Source of the DNA: an uncultured Eubacteriales bacterium
Lineage (GTDB): Bacteria > Bacillota > Clostridia > Oscillospirales > CAG-272
Direction of reading: 5' to 3'
Length of the DNA: 64,000 nucleotides
NCBI GenBank assembly: GCA_934446365.1
Contig: CAKSDZ010000002.1
Location: 62,001-126,000 of the forward strand
Every line of letters starts with the position of its first letter. Within the stretch, counting starts at the first letter, position 1. This document shows positions 1 through 6,887 of this stretch, in pieces. The notes under the pieces are model-generated. The model was not told the origin of the DNA, ran no database searches, and saw only the letters and a program-made list of their open reading frames with translations. A program made the translations under genes and the position numbers.

Positions 1-2
1 TG

Positions 3-62
3 AAAGGACAGGCGGACATTCCCGCCGCGGCGGAAAAGGGAGCACCGGCCATCACCGCATAA
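3..62 (+). CDS. C-terminal end of an unidentified protein (partial)
   Basis: An open frame enters from the left edge and ends at TAA at 60-62. Only 19 residues are visible (KGQADIPAAAEKGAPAITA), rich in Ala and Pro. The frame is followed by a good intrinsic terminator, which supports a real gene end. Too little is visible to name a family. Confidence 0.45.
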   Translation, partial: KGQADIPAAAEKGAPAITA

Positions 63-87
63 CCATATCATATACCCAAAGTCCAAA

Positions 88-132
88 AGAGACGCCCGTG
101 GGGAAGCAATTTCCGGCGGCGTCTCTTTATTG
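88..132 (+). terminator. Intrinsic terminator
   Basis: AGAGACGCC (88-96) pairs with GGCGTCTCT (118-126), and a short T-rich stretch follows. It sits 25 bp after the stop of the partial gene at the left edge. The rest of the gap up to the promoter near 240 is AT-rich with nothing else recognisable. Confidence 0.75.
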
Positions 133-239
133 TCTCATAGAAAACTCATATCCAAATAAGCTCTCCATTTTTATATATTTTTCACAATAAATCAGCCGTT
201 TTTTATCGTTTTTTATACATATTTTTGTCGATATTTTCA

Positions 240-268
240 TTGACTAATCCTTTTTATTATGATAGAAT
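240..268 (+). promoter_or_regulatory. Promoter of the heparinase-like gene
   Basis: TTGACT (240-245), a 17-bp spacer and TAGAAT (263-268). Transcription would start near 275. An in-frame ATG at 259 lies inside this promoter, so the protein must start further down. Confidence 0.65.
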
Positions 269-306
269 GTTCGCGAAAAATGAAAATCAGGAGTGTACAT
301 CACAAA

Positions 307-1986
307 ATGAAAAATCATTATCAACTTCTGAAAGAACATTTCTTTCAGAACCTCGAATCCACCTTAAAAGCTTATGAAGCCCGCATGAATCCGGAGACCT
401 CCGCCCTTGAAAAATCTGCACTTCTCGGGCTTGACGATCCCGGTTATTACGGCTGCTTTTATCCATGGTTCGTTCTCGGCTATTATATGCCCGATTCTCC
501 TCGCTATCATGACAAAAAGCTTCTTGAATATGCGCTCGCGGCACTTGAAAAATATGAAACCTATATTCATGAAGACGGCTCGGTCGACCTTATCGAGACA
601 AACTTTCATGATCCGGCGCAAACCGGCTTTCACGTCAAAGCTTATTTCGGTGTGACGGAAATTCTTGTGAAGTTCTCAGAGCATACCGAGCTCGAAGAGA
701 AGCTATTGGAAATCACCGTCAGAATCCTTTCCAAAATGGGCGAGGCGATGTCGACACTCGGCTTCCATACGCCGAATCATCGTTGGGTCATCAGCGCTTC
801 CCTTTCGATTGCGTATAGATACACACATAATCCGAAATTTCTTGAAACGATCAATCGTTTCCTGATGGAGGGCATCGACTGCGACGAGAACGGCGAATAT
901 ACCGAACGCTCGACCGGCTCCTATAACAACATCTGCAACCATTCTTTCTTTCTTCTCGCATATTTTCTGAACGACCCATCCTTTTTGGAGTATCCGAGAC
1001 GCAACCTGAACCTGATGTACAGCTTCACGGAGCCGGATTTGACCGTCAATACGCTGAATTCCACAAGATGGGATCAGGGCGGCCAGTACAGCATCGCTCC
1101 TTACTATACCTTTTATCTGATTCTCGCACTTTGGGATAAAAATCCCGAATTTGCCTACATGGCGGACACCATTACCGAAAAATTAGATTTGCCGTCGGCA
1201 CTCAGCATTTATCAATGCGATATTCTTTCATTTTTCATGCTTTTCCCCGAAATGAATGAAAGACAGAGCGCACTTGAACCCAAAGCTCCCGCGAAGGATC
1301 AAGCCAAATTCCTTCCTAACAGCAACATCGCCAGAATCTACAAGCCTGAAAATGATCTCGTCATCACGCTTCTCGGAACAAGACATCCCGTATTCATGCA
1401 GCTCAACTACGGTTCCAGCATTATTCAAGTCCGTTATGCGGGTTCTTTCTTCGGCGACCCACATTCCCAGTTCCGGGCAAGAGAAATCGAACCGACGGAA
1501 GACGGCTTCCGGCTCATCTGCGACGAATCTGCCGGCTACCGTTCTCAACTGGAAGAAAAACCGGAAACCTCGGAGTGGCGCCATATGGACCACTCCAAGC
1601 GCAAAATCATAAACATTCAGCATTTCCACACCGAAATCACCGTCCATATCAAAGATGACGGCGCCGTGCTCGATATCGAAACCTCCGGCTGTGAAAGAAT
1701 CCCGACCAAGCTCGAATTTGTCATGATGCCCGGCGGTAAGCTCGATACGCCGACCTTTGCGACCTATCCCAAAGCGGGCGATTATCTTTTCATCAAAGAG
1801 GGCAGCGCGCGTTACTTCTTAGACGGCCGCCGGTATATTGAAATCGACGGAGGCTTTTTCGCGCACACCTATGCGGAACACATGCGCGGCGCATTCCCGG
1901 CCGATGAGAAGAAAGTCACGCTCGCCATGACGGCAACGACACCGCAGCGTTCCACCGTGGAAATCCATGCGAAAAAAATCTATTGA
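307..1986 (+). CDS. Heparinase/alginate-lyase-like protein
   Basis: A 559-residue protein with no visible signal peptide. The first half is rich in helices and aromatic residues (for example GYYGCFYPWFVLGYY near residue 45 and TPNHRWV near 155), as in the alpha/alpha toroids of heparinase II/III-type lyases and related glycan enzymes. The second half (from about residue 340) looks like beta-strands, matching the usual C-terminal beta-sandwich. Start choice: the frame is open from ATG 259, but that codon lies in the promoter. AGGAG at 289-293 precedes ATG 307, so I use 307; ATG 280 is also possible. The gene stands alone between a terminator and the rubrerythrin promoter. The substrate cannot be read from the sequence, and the lyase assignment is inference from fold-like features only. 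Confidence 0.6.
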   Translation: MKNHYQLLKEHFFQNLESTLKAYEARMNPETSALEKSALLGLDDPGYYGCFYPWFVLGYYMPDSPRYHDKKLLEYALAALEKYETYIHEDGSVDLIETNFHDPAQTGFHVKAYFGVTEILVKFSEHTELEEKLLEITVRILSKMGEAMSTLGFHTPNHRWVISASLSIAYRYTHNPKFLETINRFLMEGIDCDENGEYTERSTGSYNNICNHSFFLLAYFLNDPSFLEYPRRNLNLMYSFTEPDLTVNTLNSTRWDQGGQYSIAPYYTFYLILALWDKNPEFAYMADTITEKLDLPSALSIYQCDILSFFMLFPEMNERQSALEPKAPAKDQAKFLPNSNIARIYKPENDLVITLLGTRHPVFMQLNYGSSIIQVRYAGSFFGDPHSQFRAREIEPTEDGFRLICDESAGYRSQLEEKPETSEWRHMDHSKRKIINIQHFHTEITVHIKDDGAVLDIETSGCERIPTKLEFVMMPGGKLDTPTFATYPKAGDYLFIKEGSARYFLDGRRYIEIDGGFFAHTYAEHMRGAFPADEKKVTLAMTATTPQRSTVEIHAKKIY

Positions 1987-1992
1987 TTTATC

Positions 1993-2035
1993 TTGAAATT
2001 TGTAGTAAAATATTGGATATAATAACGGATATCCG
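1993..2035 (+). promoter_or_regulatory. Rubrerythrin promoter with palindromic site
   Basis: TTGAAA (1993-1998) and a perfect TATAAT (2018-2023), with a 19-bp spacer that is longer than ideal. The perfect palindrome CGGATATCCG (2026-2035) lies at the predicted transcription start, where a repressor would block initiation. It does not look like a PerR box. The regulator is unknown. Confidence 0.5.
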
Positions 2036-2070
2036 ATTATTCTGTAAAATTTCAACAAAGGAGCATCGAT

Positions 2071-2610
2071 ATGGAACTCAAAGGATCGAGAACCGAAGCC
2101 AATCTCATGGCGGCCTTTGCGGGAGAATCGCAAGCCTACACCAAATATACCTATTATGCCTCCAAAGCGAAAAAGGACGGGTATGTTCAAATCGGCAGCA
2201 TCTTCGAGGAAACGGCAGGCAACGAAAAAGAGCATGCGAAAATCTGGTTCAAGCTGCTTCACGGCGGCGAGATGCCGGATACGCTCGACAACTTGAAGGA
2301 CGCCGCAGCCGGTGAGAATTTTGAATGGACCGATATGTACGCGAAATTCGCCGAGGAAGCCAAGGAAGAGGGCTTTGACCGCATCGCTTATCTCTTTGAA
2401 GCCGTTGGAAAAATCGAAAAGGAGCATGAGGAGCGTTATCGCAAGCTGATCGCCAACATCGACGGCGGACTCGTCTTTTCCAAGGATGGCGACGTGATCT
2501 GGCAATGCTCCAACTGCGGCCATATCGTCGTCGGCAAAAAAGCACCGGAGATTTGTCCGGTATGTACGCACCCCAAGAGCTACTTCCAAGTAAAAGCGGA
2601 AAATTATTGA
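2071..2610 (+). CDS. rbr: Rubrerythrin
   Basis: A 179-residue non-heme di-iron protein that reduces hydrogen peroxide in anaerobes, taking electrons through a C-terminal rubredoxin-like site. The N-terminal four-helix domain (residues 1-140) carries the iron-ligand Glu/His motifs: AFAGESQA near residue 15, GNEKEHAK near 50 and KIEKEHEERY near 115. The C-terminal rubredoxin domain has both Cys pairs, CSNC near 150 and CPVC near 165. The length is typical. AAAGGAG lies at 2057-2063, 7 bp before the ATG. It is a single-gene unit with its own promoter and terminator. The role in oxidative stress defence is family knowledge. Confidence 0.96.
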   Translation: MELKGSRTEANLMAAFAGESQAYTKYTYYASKAKKDGYVQIGSIFEETAGNEKEHAKIWFKLLHGGEMPDTLDNLKDAAAGENFEWTDMYAKFAEEAKEEGFDRIAYLFEAVGKIEKEHEERYRKLIANIDGGLVFSKDGDVIWQCSNCGHIVVGKKAPEICPVCTHPKSYFQVKAENY

Positions 2611-2621
2611 TTGCAAAAAGA

Positions 2622-2657
2622 AACAAGCGGCGGATTCAACTGAATCCGCCGCTTGTT
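2622..2657 (+). terminator. Intrinsic terminator after rbr
   Basis: A perfect 17-bp inverted repeat (AACAAGCGGCGGATTCA at 2622-2638, partner at 2641-2657). The T-tract is weak. It lies 12 bp after the rbr stop. Confidence 0.75.
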
Positions 2658-2738
2658 ATTGCTTATAGAAAGCGGAAAGGCGCTCCGCAACGCGCCTTTC
2701 CGCCATTTCTTTAGGAGTGCGTGATCATCACGCTATAT

Positions 2739-2775
2739 AAAAACAGTCGGGCGGCGCTGCCGCCCTGCTGTTTTT
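2739..2775 (-). terminator. Intrinsic terminator of the pilin-like genes
   Basis: AAAAACAG and GGGCGGC pair with GCCGCCC and CTGTTTTT across 2739-2775, 9 bp beyond the stop of the minus-strand pilin gene. It has T-tracts on both strands. Confidence 0.8.
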
Positions 2776-2784
2776 AACAATGGA

Positions 2785-3411
2785 TTAGTCTATCTGCTCT
2801 AAGTAGAAAGAACCGACATATTCATCGCCTATCTTCTGACCATCATCAAGCGTATTGTTGACATTTTGCAATATTGCCGAATTGGCAATCAATATCACCC
2901 GAAACTCTGTTCCGTTTTTACCCGTAATGGTAGCAACATAATCATAATAAGCAATGCTCTCAACAGCAGCTCCAAAATCTGTAGCATCTGCCGCTTTCTT
3001 TGATACTGCCGTTGTTTTTTTCAGAACAGCGCCAATATCGTAGAAAGAATTTTTTTCTTCTTTTGCCGCTTTTGCAAATGTAATAACAGTTTTGGTTTTA
3101 CTTCCATCCTCGTTTGTAACAGTACTTGTGCTGGAAGCCTCCTGCGGAACGACACCGAAAGTCAAGGTTGAAAATGCAATAAATTCGCCATTCCCATTGA
3201 GTTCAAGAGTGGCCGGTGTGCCGTTTTCCGCTATGAAATCATAATACTGCGCATTAAGCATTGATTTGATTTCCTGCAAATCCGCCGAAGCATTGGCCTT
3301 GGCTACCACATTCGAGAAAGTGGCGATCATAACACCGGCCAAAATGGCAATGACGGCAATGACAATAACAAGCTCAACAAGTGTAAAGCCCTTTTTATTT
3401 GTTTTTTTCAT
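2785..3411 (-). CDS. Type IV pilin-like protein with class III signal
   Basis: A 208-residue protein. The N-terminus KKGFTLVELVIVIAVIAILA is a type IV prepilin signal: a short basic leader, Gly at the cleavage site, then Phe +1, Glu +5 and a hydrophobic helix. A peptidase would cut after the Gly, and the helix would pack into a pilus or pseudopilus. The remainder is a soluble, low-cysteine globular domain of unknown fold. GAGG precedes the ATG. It lies 21 bp after a much larger gene with a nearly identical N-terminus, so the two are likely co-transcribed. No pilus assembly ATPase, platform protein or prepilin peptidase is in this window. It could also be a pseudopilin of a secretion system. 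Confidence 0.85.
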   Translation of the reverse strand: MKKTNKKGFTLVELVIVIAVIAILAGVMIATFSNVVAKANASADLQEIKSMLNAQYYDFIAENGTPATLELNGNGEFIAFSTLTFGVVPQEASSTSTVTNEDGSKTKTVITFAKAAKEEKNSFYDIGAVLKKTTAVSKKAADATDFGAAVESIAYYDYVATITGKNGTEFRVILIANSAILQNVNNTLDDGQKIGDEYVGSFYLEQID

Positions 3412-3432
3412 GGATCTACCTCGTCTGACCTA

Positions 3433-5067
3433 TCAATCTCCAACGACAACGCTACTATTACCATTCTTATCATTTTGTTTCCAATAATTAGTGGTAGCAT
3501 TTGTGTTATTCGTTGTATCGCTGTGGAGGAACACCTTAATATTGGCGCTCGTCTGACCGACAATGCCGTAATTCCATGTTGACGTCGAATTTGTTGTATC
3601 GTTCGATGTCACAGAGCCGTTGCTGGTGCAATTCTTAATAATGACGCTGTTTGCATCTCCTTCTGTTTCAGGTGCAAATTCAGAGTTCTGTGCAACCGAG
3701 AAATTACGTGCATATCCGATAATACCGGCAGCAAAGTGATAACCGGTTTTCAGCTCTTTTGCGGTGGAAACGACTGTCGCATTGTTGATACAATTTTCAA
3801 TCGTGCCGAAACCGCCGCCGACAATACCGCCGACACGGTAATTGTTTTTCACAGAACCGTTAACCGTTACATTCTTGACTGTACCACCATACAGATATCC
3901 GACCGCACCGCCGACGAGAACGCCGTCCGCACCGGTATCGGAAATATCATAGTTCACTTCAAGAACGAGATTTTCGAGAACTGCGCCCTCTCCAAGAGAA
4001 GCAACAAAGCCAACGCCATATTTATCCGCGTTACCGGTTACCTTATCAACAGAAATCGCAAAACCGTTCTTCGCGGCATTGAAAGAAGTATCGATCTTGA
4101 TACCGGAAATGGTGACAGGGTTTGCGGCATCCGTACCCTTGATGGTGCCCTCAAATGTCGCGCCTGTTCCAATCGGTGTCCATGTGGAACCGGAAAGAGG
4201 GATATCTTCCGTAAGTTCAATCGTCACACCCTTAAAGGTCACGCCTTCCGCAGAAAGTCCTGCAATGGATTTGAACTCGGAAATCGAAAGTCCGTCTTTT
4301 CCTCCGACCTTCAACGTCAAGGGAGTACCGGAAGCGGCTGCTTCAATGGCAGCTTGCTTTTCTGCATACCAACCATAATCGCCGGCAACGCCGTTGCGAA
4401 TGTAAAGAGCAAGCGTTTCAGTAACGATTCGATTTGCTTCCTCTGCCGTCAGTGCGGAACTGCTCGAATCGGAAATTGCCTGTTTTACAGCTTCCGTTAC
4501 CGAGGTTACGGCACCATCGGAAATCGCCTTTACAATCGATTGAACCTGAGTAGCCGTCAGAGAATTGGCACTTGCCGCTTCCTTGATCTGGTTGATTTGG
4601 CTTGCACTGAGGGTGACGGTGGAGCTTGCCTGATATTTCTTTACAATGGCTTCCACCTGTGTCGCTGTCAACTGACCTTGGAGAGAATTTTCAATGATAT
4701 ACTTGATCTGCTCCTCGGTAACACCCGTATTGCCGGAACCGAGACTGTCGGCATACTTTTTGATTGCAGCATCAACAGCTTTAGAAACGTCTTCAGATGA
4801 AGCGCCTGCATCAATGCCTTTCAGACCTTCCGCAATGGCAACCTCGATATCCTCCCAGCTGAGCCAGTCGGCATTTTCGAGCTTTTTGATGATATCATCC
4901 GATTTTTGCTCAAGCTCCGCCTGCTTCATCTCCTGTTCTTGGCGGCTCTTTTCCGCTTTGTTTACAACATTCGCAAACACGGCGATCATCACACCCGCGA
5001 GAATCGCGATGACGGCGATGACGATGACGAGCTCTACCAGCGTAAAGCCCCTCTTCTTTTGTTTCAT
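3433..5067 (-). CDS. Long pilin-like protein with GLUG-type passenger
   Basis: A 544-residue protein. Residues 1-35 are a class III prepilin signal (KRGFTLVELVIVIAVIAILA), nearly identical to the next gene. Residues 38-60 are a charged coil rich in Glu, Lys and Gln. Residues 60-230 hold several related amphipathic segments with the pattern L-T/S-A-x-Q-V/I-x-x-I-V. Residues 260-490 are beta-rich with the GLUG-like pattern GGAVGYLYGGTVKNVTV and GGIVGGGFGTIENC, as in bacterial adhesins. Typical pilins are 130-200 residues, so this looks like a minor pilin carrying a large surface domain. AGGAGG lies 8 bp before the ATG. Expression probably depends on the structured leader upstream. Adhesion is inference. 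Confidence 0.8.
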   Translation of the reverse strand: MKQKKRGFTLVELVIVIAVIAILAGVMIAVFANVVNKAEKSRQEQEMKQAELEQKSDDIIKKLENADWLSWEDIEVAIAEGLKGIDAGASSEDVSKAVDAAIKKYADSLGSGNTGVTEEQIKYIIENSLQGQLTATQVEAIVKKYQASSTVTLSASQINQIKEAASANSLTATQVQSIVKAISDGAVTSVTEAVKQAISDSSSSALTAEEANRIVTETLALYIRNGVAGDYGWYAEKQAAIEAAASGTPLTLKVGGKDGLSISEFKSIAGLSAEGVTFKGVTIELTEDIPLSGSTWTPIGTGATFEGTIKGTDAANPVTISGIKIDTSFNAAKNGFAISVDKVTGNADKYGVGFVASLGEGAVLENLVLEVNYDISDTGADGVLVGGAVGYLYGGTVKNVTVNGSVKNNYRVGGIVGGGFGTIENCINNATVVSTAKELKTGYHFAAGIIGYARNFSVAQNSEFAPETEGDANSVIIKNCTSNGSVTSNDTTNSTSTWNYGIVGQTSANIKVFLHSDTTNNTNATTNYWKQNDKNGNSSVVVGD

Positions 5068-5129
5068 GGGTTTTCCTCCTATGTATATATATTTTGTCTT
5101 TTTTCACGGAGGCGCCCCATTCCTTGACA

Positions 5130-5236
5130 ACAAAAAACGAGGTACCCCGTGAGGGGGTACCCCGTGAGGGGGCGTTTCCCGCGCACTTCTCGTGCGCGTA
5201 AAACGCCCCGAATTGCCGGAAGCAATTCTTTGCTGT
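5130..5236 (-). ncRNA. Structured leader or small RNA with terminator
   Basis: On the minus strand, starting near 5236, the RNA has three hairpins in a row. The first has GAATTGC and GCAATTC arms (about 5206-5226). The second is long, with GGGGCGTTT and AAACGCCCC outer arms and GCGCAC/GTGCGC inner arms (about 5170-5209). The last is GGTACCCC-CTCAC-GGGGTACC followed by TCGTTTTTT (about 5131-5162), a classic intrinsic terminator. A CCCCTCACGGGGTAC unit is repeated twice here, so an alternative pairing is possible. It lies between a strong promoter and the long pilin gene. It could be an attenuating leader or a stand-alone RNA of about 105 nt. I recognise no known riboswitch class. Confidence 0.6.
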
Positions 5237-5241
5237 TTCCC

Positions 5242-5271
5242 ATTATATCATATTCTTCTTCTTTTTGTCAA
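5242..5271 (-). promoter_or_regulatory. Promoter of the pilin leader
   Basis: On the minus strand: TTGACA (5266-5271), an 18-bp spacer and TATAAT (5242-5247). Both boxes are perfect consensus. Transcription would begin near 5236, about 170 bp before the pilin start codon. Confidence 0.8.
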
Positions 5272-5350
5272 TCGCTTTCCCCTGTCATTTTTGCCTTTTT
5301 CGCGCCCTTTTTTGCCGACCACGCCGCATCCGGCCTCAGCGGCCGCTCAT

Positions 5351-6151
5351 TCACACCGTGTCCGTGCCCCACGCGATATAGCCGCCGCGGCTGTCCCGGG
5401 ACACACAGATATCCCGCACTGTCTTGGGGAAATCGATTTTTTCTCCGGTCTGACGCGAAATGACGGTATTGCCATACCGATAGAAAGCCCCAGTCTCAAT
5501 GAGCGCCAAATATTCCTCCAATGTGATTTTCATTCGATAAATGATTTCCGCATGCGGATTTCCGACATAGCGCAGATGCCATGGCTCATAATCTACACCG
5601 GTACGCTTTTCCGCCCACAACGGATAACGGATGATGAATCCGAAGCGATGCGCGTTTTTCGCCATCCATTTCCCTGTTTTCGACATGATAAAGCGGCGCT
5701 GTGCGTAGCCCTCCACCTTGATGTCCGCCGAAAGGCCGGAATGATGCTCGCTCTCGCCCGGCTTTGCAGCAAACGGATTGACGCCGTAAATGGACTCTTG
5801 AAATGCAAGGGTGCGATAAACGCTCGTAAAAAGGATTTTTTCCCCACATGCCGCCTCGCTCGCACGGATAAGCTCCGCAAGCGGCTGCACGGCTTCCCCG
5901 GCAATCAGATTTTTTTCATCCAGTGAAACAAGCGCCTCCGTCCTATCCGTTGTAATCGGATAGTCAGAGCTCACAAGAATCAGGCTGTCACACTGCCGTG
6001 CATCCTCTATCGCCACGGTATGCAAGTCCTCCGGCGAAATCCTTGTCAGAATATTTTTTTCATGTCGTCTCACCACGTCGAAAAGCCCGTACGTATAATA
6101 ATATTTATAATTCATGAGCCTGTTTTTCAGGCTCTTTCCTGTCGGCGGCAT
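5351..6151 (-). CDS. M15B D-Ala-D-Ala carboxypeptidase-like protein
   Basis: A 266-residue VanY/DacB-type zinc peptidase. The metal and catalytic motifs are intact: GESEHHSGLSADI (SxHxxGxxxD) and EPWHLRYVG (ExxH). Such enzymes trim the terminal D-Ala of peptidoglycan stems. No signal peptide or membrane segment is visible, which is odd for a wall enzyme. The frame is open upstream to 6253 inside comF; I place the start at ATG 6151, directly after the comF stop, where GAAGGG gives a moderate ribosome site. ATG 6115 (MNYKYYY) is the alternative. It is the last gene of an apparent recD2-comF operon. A second M15B protein, with a membrane anchor, lies at 35434-36546. Confidence 0.85.
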   Translation of the reverse strand: MPPTGKSLKNRLMNYKYYYTYGLFDVVRRHEKNILTRISPEDLHTVAIEDARQCDSLILVSSDYPITTDRTEALVSLDEKNLIAGEAVQPLAELIRASEAACGEKILFTSVYRTLAFQESIYGVNPFAAKPGESEHHSGLSADIKVEGYAQRRFIMSKTGKWMAKNAHRFGFIIRYPLWAEKRTGVDYEPWHLRYVGNPHAEIIYRMKITLEEYLALIETGAFYRYGNTVISRQTGEKIDFPKTVRDICVSRDSRGGYIAWGTDTV

Positions 6152-6152
6152 T

Positions 6153-6887
6153 TTATAGTTTCCCTTCTCTTTTTTCCTGCTTGCGGTACGGCGTGCGCGC
6201 AACCGAAGCGACAACGACCTTGGTATATCCAGCCTCGTGTGCCAAACGGACAAGCTTTGCGGCCGTACTTCCGGTGGTCACAACGTCATCGATGATAATC
6301 AGTCTGCCGGTCGGATGCAATCGGCCGCGGCAAAGCTCATAGCTTTTTTCCGCGTTTTCCCCGCGCTCCGCCGTACTCAGCGTTTTCTGCTGCTGTGAAC
6401 GGCGCGCATGACGGAAAATGTCCACCATCGGAATCCCCAGTCTATCGGAAATTCCGCGGCATAAAGCTTCCGCCTGATCAAAGCCATAAAGCCGTATGCT
6501 TTTCGGACTGCGCGGCGCAAACGTCATATGACAGTCCTCAAAGTCACCGTCAAGCAGATGGGAAACTGCCTCGGCAAGCTCACCGGACAAAAATTTTTGC
6601 AGCACACGCAGATTTTTCCGTTTCAGCAAATAGAGAATGCGGCGCGGCAATTCCCCGTCATATTCAAACAAATGCACGGCGGACACCGCTCTCTCGCCGG
6701 CAAGCTTTTCCGGCATACAGCGGCAAAGCGTCTGCGGCTTCCCGCACAGCTTACAGGGACGGCGCTTCCCTTTCTCATATTCAAGCCTGCATTTCGGGCA
6801 GAACACGGAACCTGCCGAATCGGTCAGCACCTCGCCGCAGAAAATACATTTTCGGACAAATAAAAGTCCCTTTAAAAACTCAATCAT
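6153..6887 (-). CDS. comF: ComF family phosphoribosyltransferase-like protein
   Basis: A 244-residue protein with an N-terminal zinc-ribbon (CIFC near residue 18, CPKC near 31, CKLC near 46, CRC near 56) and a C-terminal phosphoribosyltransferase fold with the signature LIIIDDVVTTGST near residue 197. ComF proteins support DNA uptake in naturally competent Bacillota and are also conserved in non-competent species; the exact reaction is unsettled. Its ATG overlaps the end of recD2 by 8 bp, so the two are translationally coupled. The link to a DNA helicase fits a role in handling single-stranded DNA. Confidence 0.92.
   Translation of the reverse strand: MIEFLKGLLFVRKCIFCGEVLTDSAGSVFCPKCRLEYEKGKRRPCKLCGKPQTLCRCMPEKLAGERAVSAVHLFEYDGELPRRILYLLKRKNLRVLQKFLSGELAEAVSHLLDGDFEDCHMTFAPRSPKSIRLYGFDQAEALCRGISDRLGIPMVDIFRHARRSQQQKTLSTAERGENAEKSYELCRGRLHPTGRLIIIDDVVTTGSTAAKLVRLAHEAGYTKVVVASVARTPYRKQEKREGKL

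Noticed and set aside
259..306. Upstream start of the heparinase-like protein at ATG 259
   Set aside because: The codon lies between the -35 and -10 boxes of a good promoter and would not be transcribed.
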